NCBI RefSeq assembly: GCF_000225525.1
Contig: NZ_AGBF01000041.1
Coordinates: 1-44,758 of the forward strand
DNA: 44,758 bases
Reading direction: 5' to 3'
From: Streptomyces zinciresistens K42
GTDB taxonomy: Bacteria; Actinomycetota; Actinomycetes; Streptomycetales; Streptomycetaceae
The notes under the pieces are model-generated. The model saw only the letters and a program-made list of their open reading frames with translations, had not been told where the DNA came from and did not search any database. Positions 8,673 through 15,764 of the stretch are shown here, piece by piece. The position numbers and the translations under genes are program-made. Positions within the stretch are counted from its first letter, which is position 1; every line of letters starts with the position of its first letter.

Positions 8673-9225
8673 TGTGCCTCCCGTTCGCCCCGTTCCCCGG
8701 GCTCGTTCCTGACAGATCGTTCGGCTCGCCCACCGCGGGCTTGTGGAGATCGGTGCCGGAGTCGCCGGCGCCCTCGGGCGCGGGCGCCCCGCCGGGCGCC
8801 GCCGGCACCGCCTCGCCTTCCCGACCCGGCGCCCACGACACGGCCATGGCCCCGCCGACGAGGGCGAGGAGGAAGCCGATGAGGAAGCCGCCGATGTTGG
8901 AGACGGGGATGGACACCAGGGCCAGCAGGATCGCCGCGACGCCCGCGAAGGTGCGTACGTGCTTCTGGAACCAGAGGCTGAAGCCCAGGACCACGAGCAG
9001 GACACCGATGATCAGGGACCCGGCTCCCGCGGTCGTGGCCATCGCCAGGGTCAGATTGCCGATCTGCAGGTTCGCGTACGGGAAGTAGGCGATCGGGAGT
9101 CCGCCGAGCATGACGAACAGACCCGCCCAGAACGGCCTGGTGCCCCTCCAGGCACGGAAGTTCCGCCGAAGGACCTGGAGGTGATGCTCGTCATGGCCGG
9201 GCGCGACAGGAGTCTCGGCACTCAT
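8662..9225 (-). CDS. DUF6114-family four-helix membrane protein
   Basis: 187 aa from ATG 9225, with AGGGAG eight bases upstream. After a polar N-terminus (MSAETPVAPGHDEHH) and RAWRGTRPFW there are four predicted membrane helices between about residues 30 and 135: GLFVMLGGLPIAYF, AGAGSLIIGVLLVVLGFSLWF, FAGVAAILLALVSIPV and GGFLIGFLLALVGGAMAVSW. The C-terminal 50 residues are a disordered Ala/Gly/Pro tail. I recognise the DUF6114 pattern, which in Streptomyces accompanies DUF6230 proteins; no function is established. It is the second gene of the operon, 160 nt after the DUF6230-like gene, and overlaps the start of the third. Confidence 0.8.
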   Translation of the reverse strand: MSAETPVAPGHDEHHLQVLRRNFRAWRGTRPFWAGLFVMLGGLPIAYFPYANLQIGNLTLAMATTAGAGSLIIGVLLVVLGFSLWFQKHVRTFAGVAAILLALVSIPVSNIGGFLIGFLLALVGGAMAVSWAPGREGEAVPAAPGGAPAPEGAGDSGTDLHKPAVGEPNDLSGTSPGNGANGRHSAG

Positions 9226-9385
9226 GGAAAACAGCTCCCTGGTACGGCGTTGCTGTGGTGGTGATGCGTGGGTGGTACGTGGGTGGTGCGTCGAAGTGGT
9301 GCTGTTTCCCGCCCACTTGTGAAGAAAGCGGGCGGAGAGTGGAAGGGCGGGGGCGCCATCGGCTCCCCCGCCCGTCACCGAGTGC

Positions 9386-10021
9386 TCAGTAGCATTCCTT
9401 GGCACCCGTCGACAGCGACATCTTCAGCCCGCTGAGCTTGAAGGTTCCGGCCGTGGTGGCCCACGCCGTCTGCTTCACGCCGGTCAGCGTGGCCTTGTCG
9501 GCCTGCTGGGCGAACCCGTACGGGTTGGCCTGCTCGCCGCCGCCCTTCATGCCCGGACCCTTGCTGGCGTCCTTGGCGGCCACACCGATGTCGATGTTCT
9601 CGAACGTCGCGTCCGCGCTCAGGTCGGCGATGTCGATGTAGAGGTTCTTCGCCTCGACCGGGGTGTCGCCCTGGCCGGCCCGCAGGATCAGGCTGACGCT
9701 CCCGAGGACCGGGATGTCAGGGGTGACCACGGACTGGCACAGGTTGTTGATGGTCGCGGACTTGAACGCCGAGACGGCGACGGGGTTGACCGTCTTCTTG
9801 CCGGAGAGCGTGTAGCCCTCGTCAAGAGCGCCGTACTGCGAGAAGCCGTTACCGACGAGCTTGTCCGTCGAGACCTTGAACGACTGGCCGGACACGCTGA
9901 ACGACGCGGCGAGAGCGCCCTGCGCGAGGGCGACACCTATCGCTGCCGTGGCGGCGACGCTGGGCACCATGACCACAGCGAACCGCTTCCATCTGGTCCC
10001 GCCACGCACCTGGGACTCCAT
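9386..10021 (-). CDS. DUF6230-family exported protein
   Basis: 211 aa from ATG 10021, with a strong AAGGAGGA four to five bases upstream. Basic residues (RGGTRWKRF) precede a hydrophobic signal segment (residues 14-35) ending in ALA-AS, a plausible signal peptidase site. The mature part is about 175 residues, beta-rich, starting SFSVSGQSFKVSTDKL, with two Cys (NNLCQS and the penultimate residue KECY) that could form a disulfide outside the cell. Such proteins are sometimes labelled cholesterol esterase in databases, but I see no lipase GxSxG or catalytic triad. First gene of the three-gene envelope operon; its promoter must lie in the long non-coding region before it. Confidence 0.8.
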   Translation of the reverse strand: MESQVRGGTRWKRFAVVMVPSVAATAAIGVALAQGALAASFSVSGQSFKVSTDKLVGNGFSQYGALDEGYTLSGKKTVNPVAVSAFKSATINNLCQSVVTPDIPVLGSVSLILRAGQGDTPVEAKNLYIDIADLSADATFENIDIGVAAKDASKGPGMKGGGEQANPYGFAQQADKATLTGVKQTAWATTAGTFKLSGLKMSLSTGAKECY

Positions 10022-10401
10022 ATTTCCTCCTTCTCGGACGTACATCTCCTGACCCTGGCTGCCACTGTCGGCTCGACGGCCCAGCCGGGCAGGGATGGGA
10101 GAAGTGCTACGTCCTCGGGAAGGAGAGCGCCCGCGCTCGGTGGCGCCGAACGCGCCCGAATCACCGGCGATCACCCCCGAGCGACAACCACTGGTCGCGC
10201 CTGACACGCATCACGCACAACCTTGCTGGACAGGCTTCGCCGATGAGCGAAGACCCCCCTGCCCAAGAGCCGGCGCCACTGCCGCCGGCCCTGCTCGGTG
10301 GGGACCCAGGAACTCCCGTGACCCGACCGGCTGTCGGGGTGCGGGAACGGACCGAGCGTGGCCGATCGTGGTGCATTCTCGCCGCCCGCACAAGGGGCTT
10401 C

Positions 10402-10417
10402 GTTACTCGGTAGTAAC
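10402..10417. promoter_or_regulatory. 16-nt inverted repeat, candidate operator
   Basis: GTTACT-CGGT-AGTAAC: two perfect 6-bp arms around 4 nt, in the AT-rich part of the gap some 380 nt upstream of the DUF6230-like gene. The size and symmetry suit a TetR- or GntR-class protein. The binding factor is unknown and the distance is long for simple repression. Confidence 0.45.
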
Positions 10418-10547
10418 GGCCGGATAACCGAACAACGACCCGCGGGTCTCGGGCAGCGACTCAGGGTGGCATCACCCGCCCGGACAAATCCATGAATCGC
10501 CAGACAGAAGCCGACAGAACCACACCCCCGACTTACCTGGAGTAACT

Positions 10548-10585
10548 GCGGCCGCGTTTACCAAGTTTTGGTAAAGCGCGGCCGC
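10548..10585. terminator. stem-loop after the thioredoxin gene
   Basis: Left arm 10548-10563 pairs with right arm 10569-10585 with one bulged C, leaving a 5-nt loop. It starts with a NotI-like GCGGCCGC palindrome and continues as TTTACCA/TGGTAAA. It lies about 100 nt downstream of the thioredoxin-TPR stop, so a terminator is likely. The inner TTTACCA-AGTTT-TGGTAAA could equally be an operator. Confidence 0.55.
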
Positions 10586-10682
10586 TTTGGTGCTCTGTCG
10601 ACAGTTGTTTCACCGGGGCACCACGGCCCCGCGCGTTTAGTGACTGGTCAGAACGGGGCCGCCGCCCCGGTCGGCACGCCGG

Positions 10683-11657
10683 TCAGAACAGCGCCCGCGC
10701 CAGCGCCCTGCGCGCGGCCGCGACCCGCGGGTCCTCGCCGCCCACCACCTCGAACAGCTCCAGCAGCCGCAGCCGTACGGTGTCGCGGTCCTCGCCCGCC
10801 GTGCGCTGCACGGTCTCGATGAGCCGGCCGAAGGCGTCCTCGACATGACCGCCCACCAGGTCGAGGTCGGCCGCGGCGATCTGCGCCCGCACGTCGGCCG
10901 GGTTCTCCGCGGCGTCCTTGCGCACCTGCTGGGGGTCCGCGCCCTGCACCCGCTGGAGCAACTCGGCCTGCGCCAGGCCGAGTCCGGCCTCCGAGTTCGA
11001 CGGGTCCTCGCTCAGTACGCTCCGGTACGCCCGGACGGCACCGTCCAGGTCGCCCGCGTCCAGGGCCTGGACGGCGGCCTCCAGCAGGGCGTCGTGCGGA
11101 CCGGCCTGGACGGCGGGGGCGCTGTGCGCGCCGCCGGGCTCGGCGTCCGGGTCGACGCTCAGGCCGGTGAGGCCGAAGCGCTGCTCCGCGACGGCGACGA
11201 GCTGGTCGAGCGTCTCGCGGATCTCGGCCTCGCCGGCCGCGCCCTGGAAGAGCGGCAGCGCCTGGCCGGCGACCACCGCGAACACGGCGGGAATCCCCTG
11301 GACGCCGAACTGCTGCATCAGCATCTGGTTGGCGTCGACGTCGATCTTGGCGAGCAGGAAGCGGCCGTTGTACTCGACGGCGAGCCGCTCCAGCACCGGG
11401 CTCAGCTGCTTGCAGGGCTCGCACCACTCGGCCCAGAAGTCGATGACGACGGGCACCTCGGCGGAGCGCTGGAGGACCTCGCTCTCGAAGCCCGCCTCAT
11501 CCACCTCGATCACGAGGTCGGCGGGCGAGACGGCCCCTCCCCCGCCCTGCCGGGCGGACTCGGCGCGCACCTGCTCCGCCTTGGCCTTGGCCTCCTGGGC
11601 CGCCTTCACCGCGGCGAGGTCGACGACCCCGCTCATGGACATGTTCCGTGGCTGCAT
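10683..11657 (-). CDS. thioredoxin-TPR co-chaperone, CnoX/YbbN type
   Basis: 324 aa from ATG 11657, with GGAGG 8 nt upstream. Residues 1-45 are a charged Ala-rich lead. Residues about 47-155 are a thioredoxin fold with DFWAEWCEPCKQ (Cys79 and Cys82, a complete CxxC) and the cis-Pro loop GIPAVF. From about 185 to the end there are TPR-like helices (ALLEAAVQALDAGDLDGAVRAYRSVL). This architecture is that of CnoX/YbbN, a holdase that protects client proteins from oxidative aggregation; in E. coli the first Cys is missing, whereas both are here, so redox activity is likely. It is divergent from the TetR gene. Confidence 0.88.
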   Translation of the reverse strand: MQPRNMSMSGVVDLAAVKAAQEAKAKAEQVRAESARQGGGGAVSPADLVIEVDEAGFESEVLQRSAEVPVVIDFWAEWCEPCKQLSPVLERLAVEYNGRFLLAKIDVDANQMLMQQFGVQGIPAVFAVVAGQALPLFQGAAGEAEIRETLDQLVAVAEQRFGLTGLSVDPDAEPGGAHSAPAVQAGPHDALLEAAVQALDAGDLDGAVRAYRSVLSEDPSNSEAGLGLAQAELLQRVQGADPQQVRKDAAENPADVRAQIAAADLDLVGGHVEDAFGRLIETVQRTAGEDRDTVRLRLLELFEVVGGEDPRVAAARRALARALF

Positions 11658-11768
11658 GGGTCTATCCTCCCCCGTCCGGTGCGCACTGTGAAAACGGTGT
11701 GCCCGCCGGGCCCGACCCGGCATGGTGTCGGCGCCGGGTCCCCACCCCGCGCCAGTGGTCGTCGCTTT

Positions 11769-11785
11769 CGCTACGGGTCGTAGCG
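11769..11785. promoter_or_regulatory. inverted repeat, candidate TetR operator
   Basis: CGCTACG-GGT-CGTAGCG has perfect 7-bp arms. It sits in the 214-nt gap between the divergent thioredoxin-TPR and TetR genes, about 85 nt before the TetR start. The position is typical for an autoregulated TetR protein that may also control its neighbour. Confidence 0.55.
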
Positions 11786-11859
11786 TAATGGCATGCGGGT
11801 CCGCGTGACCAGCACCCCCGAGTGATCTGCCTCACCGTCGCACGGGACAAACCCCCGGT

Positions 11860-11865
11860 TATGGT
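11860..11865 (+). promoter_or_regulatory. candidate -10 of a leaderless TetR transcript
   Basis: TATGGT ends 6 nt before the ATG at 11872 and no ribosome-binding site is visible. The spacing is the same as at pyk, absC and the first ABC ATPase gene. Confidence 0.4.
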
Positions 11866-11871
11866 CGGGAC

Positions 11872-12507
11872 ATGCAGAGCCGCCCCGCCACCGCCCGTCC
11901 CGGCCGTCCGCGCAGCGCCGCCGCGGACGCCGCGATCCTGGCGGCCACCCGCGAGGCTCTGGTCGAACTGGGCTGGTCCAAGCTGACGTTGGGGGACGTG
12001 GCCACCCGCGCGGGGGTCGCGAAGACGACCCTGTACCGCCGCTGGTCCGGCAAGAACGAACTCGTCGTCGACGCGGTCGCGGAACTCTTCGACGAGCTGC
12101 GGCTGCCCGACCGCGGCAGCCTCGCCGCCGACATCGAGGGGGTCGTGCTCCAGTTCGCCGCCATCCTGGCCCGCCCGGAGGCCAGGAGCGGACTGATGGC
12201 GGTGGTCGCGGAGTCGACCCGGGACGACGCGCTGCGCGAGCGGCTGCGCACCTCGGTCGTGGACCGCCAGAAGAGGCTCGTGGTGGAGGGCAGGGTGCGC
12301 GCCCAGTGCCGGGGCGAGCTGCCGCCGGAGAGCGACGCCGGGGAGGCCGCCCGCACGGTCGACCTGATCTTCGACATGGTGGCGGGCGCGGTCGTGCACC
12401 GCACGCTGGTGAGCGGGCATCCGGCGGACGAGGAGTGGGTGCGCGGCTTCACGCAGGTCCTGCTGCTGGGGCTGACGGGAGCGGCCTCGGGGGCTCCCGG
12501 GGAGTGA
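11872..12507 (+). CDS. TetR-family transcriptional regulator
   Basis: 211 aa. After a basic N-terminal arm (RPGRPRS), residues about 18-65 form the TetR HTH: AILAATREALVELGWSKLTLGDVATRAGVAKTTLYRRW, with the recognition helix ending TTLYRRW. The C-terminal ligand domain is helical and has the look of the TetR_C_16-like group (ARTVDLIFDMVAGAVVHRTLVSG). The ligand is unknown. It is divergent from the thioredoxin-TPR gene across a palindrome, and convergent with icmA. Codon use is like the neighbours. Confidence 0.88.
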   Translation: MQSRPATARPGRPRSAAADAAILAATREALVELGWSKLTLGDVATRAGVAKTTLYRRWSGKNELVVDAVAELFDELRLPDRGSLAADIEGVVLQFAAILARPEARSGLMAVVAESTRDDALRERLRTSVVDRQKRLVVEGRVRAQCRGELPPESDAGEAARTVDLIFDMVAGAVVHRTLVSGHPADEEWVRGFTQVLLLGLTGAASGAPGE

Positions 12508-12511
12508 GGGG

Positions 12512-12529
12512 GCGGGGCGGGCGCCCCGC
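12512..12529. terminator. weak stem-loop in C-rich repeat tract
   Basis: GCGGGG (12512-12517) pairs with CCCCGC (12524-12529) across 6 nt just after the TetR stop. The rest of the 60-nt gap before icmA is a run of CCGCACCGCCCC-like direct repeats, similar in style to the repeats at 899-1030. Confidence 0.4.
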
Positions 12530-12567
12530 ACCGCCCCCGCACCGCCCCCTCACCGCCCCCGCACCGC

Positions 12568-14268
12568 TCAGAAGCCGGCCGGCTCCGTGTAGACGCCCCA
12601 CTCGTCGCGCAGCACGTCGCAGATCTCGCCGAGGGTCGCCTCGGCGCGCACGGCGTCCAGCATCGGCGTGATCATGTTGGCGCCGCCGCGCGCGGCGGCC
12701 AGCATCTCCGCCAGGGCGGCGCGCACCGCGGCGTCGTCGCGGGCGGCCCTGCGGGCGGCCAGCACCCGCACCTGGTCGCGCTCCACCTCGTGGCTGACCC
12801 GGAGGATCTCCAGGTCGCCGGTGACGGAGGGGGTGTGGACGTTGACGCCGACGACGCGCTTCTCGCCCTTCTCCAGGGACCGCTGGTAGCGGAAGGCGGA
12901 CTCCGCGATCTCCCCGGTGAACCAGCCGTCCTCGATGCCGCGCAGGATGCCGGAGGTGATCGGCCCGATGGGGTGCCGCCCGTCGGGGTGCGCCCGCAGG
13001 CCCCGCTCCTTGATCTGCTCGAAGATCTTCTCGGCGTCGACCTCGATCCGGTCGGTGAGCTGCTCGACGAACCAGGAACCGCCCAGCGGGTCCGCCACGT
13101 TGGCGACGCCGGTCTCCTCCATGAGCACCTGCTGGGTGCGCAGGGCGATCTCCGCGGCCTGTTCGGAGGGCAGGGCCAGGGTCTCGTCGAGGGCGTTGGT
13201 GTGCAGCGAGTTGGTCCCGCCGAGCACGGCGGCCAGCGCCTCCACGGCGGTGCGCACGACGTTGTTGTACGGCTGCTGGGCGGTCAGCGACACGCCCGCG
13301 GTCTGGGTGTGGAAGCGCAGCCACTGCGCCTTCTCGCTCCGGGCGCCGTACACGTCGCGCATCCAGCGCGCCCAGATCCGCCGGGCGGCCCGGAACTTGG
13401 CGATCTCCTCGAAGAAGTCGAGGTGCGCGTCGAAGAAGAAGGACAGGCCGGGTGCGAAGACGTCGACGTCGAGACCGCGGCTGAGGCCCAGTTCGACGTA
13501 GCCGAAGCCGTCCGCGAGGGTGTACGCCAGCTCCTGCGCGGCCGTCGCCCCGGCCTCGCGGATGTGGTAGCCGGAGACGGACAGCGGCTTGTAGGCGGGG
13601 ATGCCGGCCGCGCAGTGCTCCATGAGGTCGCCGATGAGGCGCAGATGCGGCTCGGGCTGGAAGAGCCATTCCTTCTGGGCGATGTACTCCTTGAAGATGT
13701 CGGTCTGGAGCGTGCCGTTGAGCACGCCCGGGTCGACGCCCTGGCGCTCGGCGGCCACCAGGTACATGCAGAAGACCGGCACGGCCGGGCCGCTGATGGT
13801 CATGGACGTGGTGACGCCGCCCAGCGGGATGTCCTTGAAGAGGACCTCCATGTCGGCGGCGGAGTCGATGGCGACACCGCAGTGCCCGACCTCGCCCAGC
13901 GCGCGCGGGTCGTCGGAGTCGCGGCCCATCAGCGTCGGCATGTCGAAGGCGACGGAGAGACCGCCGCCGCCGTTGCCGAGGATCATCTTGTAGCGCTCGT
14001 TGGTCTGCTCGGCGTTGCCGAACCCGGCGAACTGCCGGATGGTCCACGTCCGCCCGCGGTAGCCGGTCGGGTGCAGCCCGCGGGTGAAGGGGTACTCCCC
14101 GGGCCAGCCGATCCGCTCGAAGCCCTCGTACCCGTCTCCCGGCCGGGGCCCGTACACCGGCTCCACGGGGTCCCCGGAGAGCGTGGTGAAGTCTGCGTCG
14201 CGCTTGCGCGCGGCGTCGTACCGGGCCTGCCAGCGGCGGCGGCCCTCCTCGATGGCGTCAGCGTCCAT
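12568..14268 (-). CDS. icmA: isobutyryl-CoA mutase large subunit
   Basis: 566 aa from ATG 14268, the known length of Streptomyces IcmA. This is the substrate-binding TIM-barrel subunit of the B12-dependent enzyme that interconverts isobutyryl-CoA and n-butyryl-CoA, linking valine breakdown to polyketide building blocks. The residues that separate isobutyryl- from methylmalonyl-CoA mutase are readable: Phe80 in RQFAGF (Tyr in methylmalonyl-CoA mutase) and Gln198 in YIAQKEW (Arg there). The B12-binding small subunit is not fused and not in this window. The start is supported by this numbering. A perfect 24-bp palindrome begins 8 nt upstream. The GTPase partner MeaB is at 33.6 kb. Confidence 0.95.
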   Translation of the reverse strand: MDADAIEEGRRRWQARYDAARKRDADFTTLSGDPVEPVYGPRPGDGYEGFERIGWPGEYPFTRGLHPTGYRGRTWTIRQFAGFGNAEQTNERYKMILGNGGGGLSVAFDMPTLMGRDSDDPRALGEVGHCGVAIDSAADMEVLFKDIPLGGVTTSMTISGPAVPVFCMYLVAAERQGVDPGVLNGTLQTDIFKEYIAQKEWLFQPEPHLRLIGDLMEHCAAGIPAYKPLSVSGYHIREAGATAAQELAYTLADGFGYVELGLSRGLDVDVFAPGLSFFFDAHLDFFEEIAKFRAARRIWARWMRDVYGARSEKAQWLRFHTQTAGVSLTAQQPYNNVVRTAVEALAAVLGGTNSLHTNALDETLALPSEQAAEIALRTQQVLMEETGVANVADPLGGSWFVEQLTDRIEVDAEKIFEQIKERGLRAHPDGRHPIGPITSGILRGIEDGWFTGEIAESAFRYQRSLEKGEKRVVGVNVHTPSVTGDLEILRVSHEVERDQVRVLAARRAARDDAAVRAALAEMLAAARGGANMITPMLDAVRAEATLGEICDVLRDEWGVYTEPAGF

Positions 14269-14276
14269 ACCCACGA

Positions 14277-14300
14277 ATTTACTAGGACGTCCTAGTAAAT
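14277..14300. promoter_or_regulatory. perfect 24-bp palindrome at the icmA start
   Basis: The half-site ATTTACTAGGAC is followed by its exact reverse complement. On the minus strand the palindrome overlaps a TAAATT hexamer (14276-14281) that lies 7 nt before the icmA ATG and could be the -10 of a leaderless promoter. A dimeric repressor bound here would block transcription directly. I cannot name the regulator. Confidence 0.75.
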
Positions 14301-14310
14301 GTCGACGGGA

Positions 14311-14339
14311 AAGCCGCCGCACCCTCGGCACGGCGGCTT
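14311..14339 (-). terminator. stem-loop after the DUF3817 gene
   Basis: AAGCCGCCG (14311-14319) pairs perfectly with CGGCGGCTT (14331-14339) across an 11-nt loop, directly after the minus-strand DUF3817 stop and before the icmA promoter. It would insulate icmA from read-through. Confidence 0.7.
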
Positions 14340-14341
14340 CG

Positions 14342-14674
14342 TCAGGCCCGTGCGGCGGCCGGCTCGGCGCCGCTGAGCAGCGGTTCCACCTCGCGTGTGA
14401 CCTTGCGCTCGACGAAGAAGGCGACGAGCGGGATCGTCCCGGACAGCAGCACCCACAGGAGCTTGCCGAACGGCCACTTGGCCTTGGACCCGAGGTCGAA
14501 GGCGAAGATCAGGTAGATGATGTAGAGGAACCCGTGGACCTGGGAGACGGCGAAGGTGACGTCCTCGCCCGTGTCGAAGCCGTACTTGAACACCATCGAG
14601 GTGGACAGCACGAGCAGCATGACGGCGGTGACGTAGGCCATCACCCGGTAGCGGGTCAGGACGCTCTTCTTCAT
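14342..14674 (-). CDS. DUF3817 small membrane protein (copy 1)
   Basis: 110 aa from ATG 14674 (an ATG at 14692 is possible). Three hydrophobic segments: YRVMAYVTAVMLLVLSTSMVF, VSQVHGFLYIIYLIFAFDLG and LLWVLLSGTIPLVAFFVER, with the family-typical HGFLY, AKWPFGK and FVERKVTRE. DUF3817 proteins are small integral membrane proteins of unknown function. A clear paralogue lies at 25.8-26.2 kb on the other side of the polyketide cluster. The upstream neighbour is a MarR gene, separated by a minisatellite. Confidence 0.85.
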   Translation of the reverse strand: MKKSVLTRYRVMAYVTAVMLLVLSTSMVFKYGFDTGEDVTFAVSQVHGFLYIIYLIFAFDLGSKAKWPFGKLLWVLLSGTIPLVAFFVERKVTREVEPLLSGAEPAAARA

Positions 14675-14710
14675 GCGCAAGAGCGTAACCATCCGTTCCG
14701 GGAGATCTTG

Positions 14711-14808
14711 TCCCGGGTCCCGGGTCCCGGGTCCCGGGTCCCGGGTCCCGGGTCGCGGACGCCCGGTCGCGGCCCCGGTCGCGGACGCCGGTCGCGGCCC
14801 CGGCGCGG
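14711..14808. repeat. heptamer minisatellite plus GGTCGCGG repeats
   Basis: Six perfect tandem copies of TCCCGGG fill 14711-14752; each unit pair contains the palindrome CCCGGG. They run into degenerate GGTCGCGG-centred repeats to about 14808. The array fills the gap between the MarR stop and the DUF3817 start, i.e. the place of the DUF3817 promoter or a co-transcript spacer. Confidence 0.85.
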
Positions 14809-14839
14809 ACGCGCCCCGGCCCCCGTCCCGGCCCCCGTC

Positions 14840-15349
14840 TCAGCCCTCGTCGAAGTCGTGGGCCGCGACCCGCAGCGGGCGCAGCATCGCGAAGATCTCC
14901 GCGCACTCCTCGGCGTCGTACACCCCGAGCCCGAAGTCCATGGCCATCAGGTCGCGGGTGGCCGCCTCGACGACCTCGCGGCCCTTGGCGGTGATGGAGG
15001 CGAGGGTGCCGCGCCCGTCGTTGGGGTTGGGCCGCTTGTCCACCAGACCGGAGCGGACCAGCCGGTCCACTGTGTTCGTCACCGAGGTCGGATGCACCAT
15101 GAGCCGCTCGCCGATCTTGGACATCGGCAGTTCGCCGGCCTTGGCGAAGTTCAGCAGCACCAGCGCCTCGTAACGCGCGAACGTCAGTCCGTAGGGCTTG
15201 ACCACCGAGTCGACCTCGGCGAGCAGGATCTGCTGCGCGCGCATGATCGAGGTGATGGCGGCCATGGACGGCACGTTCCCCCAGCGCTGCTTCCAGAGTT
15301 CGTCGGCGCGGGCGATGGGGTCGAAGGGGAGGCTGAGCGGCTTCGGCAC
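14840..15349 (-). CDS. MarR-family transcriptional regulator
   Basis: 169 aa from GTG 15349. Central winged helix: GLTFARYEALVLLNFAKAGELPMSKIGERLMVHPTSVTNTVDRLVRSGLVDKRPNPNDGRGTLASITAKG (about residues 54-125), with the wing DGRGTLASIT. The long N-terminus (WKQRWGNVPSMAAITSIMRAQQILL) forms the dimer helices. A TAAGGT hexamer lies 7 nt before the GTG with no ribosome-binding site, so the mRNA may be leaderless. Small aromatic acids or antibiotics are usual ligands in the family; here unknown. It borders the polyketide locus but its position next to DUF3817 suggests it belongs to the core genome. Confidence 0.88.
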   Translation of the reverse strand: MPKPLSLPFDPIARADELWKQRWGNVPSMAAITSIMRAQQILLAEVDSVVKPYGLTFARYEALVLLNFAKAGELPMSKIGERLMVHPTSVTNTVDRLVRSGLVDKRPNPNDGRGTLASITAKGREVVEAATRDLMAMDFGLGVYDAEECAEIFAMLRPLRVAAHDFDEG

Positions 15350-15437
15350 GCGGTCGACCTTACCGGCCGGTCACATGCCGGTCAGCCCTGTCTCGCCCTT
15401 CGGTCCCCCGCCCGCTCCCCCGCCCGCGGTCACCGGT

Positions 15438-15764
15438 CTACGCCGGGGTCGCCTCGCTGATCCGGAAGACAGCCGTCCACCGGTCGTCGTGCAGGCAGGC
15501 GTTCATGGGCGCGACCAGCGCCCGGTGGTCGGTGCCGGTGCGCCACCGCTGGACGGCCTCCAGGCTCGCCCACTCGCTGGTGAGCATCCACTGGGCGGGG
15601 TCGTCCAGGGAGCGGCACAGCTGCTCGCCGAGGTGCCCGGGAAAGCCCTCCGCCCCCCGCCGGACCTCGCGATACGACGTCACGAAGTCCGCCTCCATGC
15701 CCTCGCGCACCCGCAGCAGCCGCACCACGCGCACCCGTTCGGGGGCCGGGGAGCCGGCGGTCAT
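15438..15764 (-). CDS. ABM-domain monooxygenase/cyclase-like protein
   Basis: 108 aa, a single antibiotic-biosynthesis-monooxygenase (dimeric ferredoxin-like) domain: VRVVRLLRVREGMEADFVTSY, GFPGHLGEQLCRSLDDP, QWMLTSEWASLEAVQRW. The ATG overlaps the P450 stop by four bases (ATGA), so it is made with the P450. It closely matches the N-terminal domain of the large protein at 24-25.2 kb (GHLGxQLCxS, QWxxTSEWA), i.e. a duplicated module flanking the polyketide locus. ABM proteins oxidise anthrones to quinones or assist ring closure without cofactors. Which role applies here is unknown. Confidence 0.8.
   Translation of the reverse strand: MTAGSPAPERVRVVRLLRVREGMEADFVTSYREVRRGAEGFPGHLGEQLCRSLDDPAQWMLTSEWASLEAVQRWRTGTDHRALVAPMNACLHDDRWTAVFRISEATPA

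Larger units (their letters stand above)
10022..10682. other. 661-nt gene-free region with two inverted repeats
   Basis: It lies between the start of the DUF6230-like gene and the stop of the thioredoxin gene, both on the minus strand. No open frame here has a convincing start or codon pattern. The 10380-10620 part is more AT-rich than its surroundings and holds the two inverted repeats listed separately. The DUF6230 operon promoter is expected within about 200 nt of 10021. Confidence 0.7.

Noticed and set aside
10095..10427. Possible 110-aa plus-strand gene in the long gap
   Set aside because: No start signal, Arg/Pro-rich composition and no domain; the palindromes argue for regulatory DNA.
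14711..14752. Heptamer array as a possible CRISPR
   Set aside because: Units are 7 nt with no spacers and there are no cas genes.
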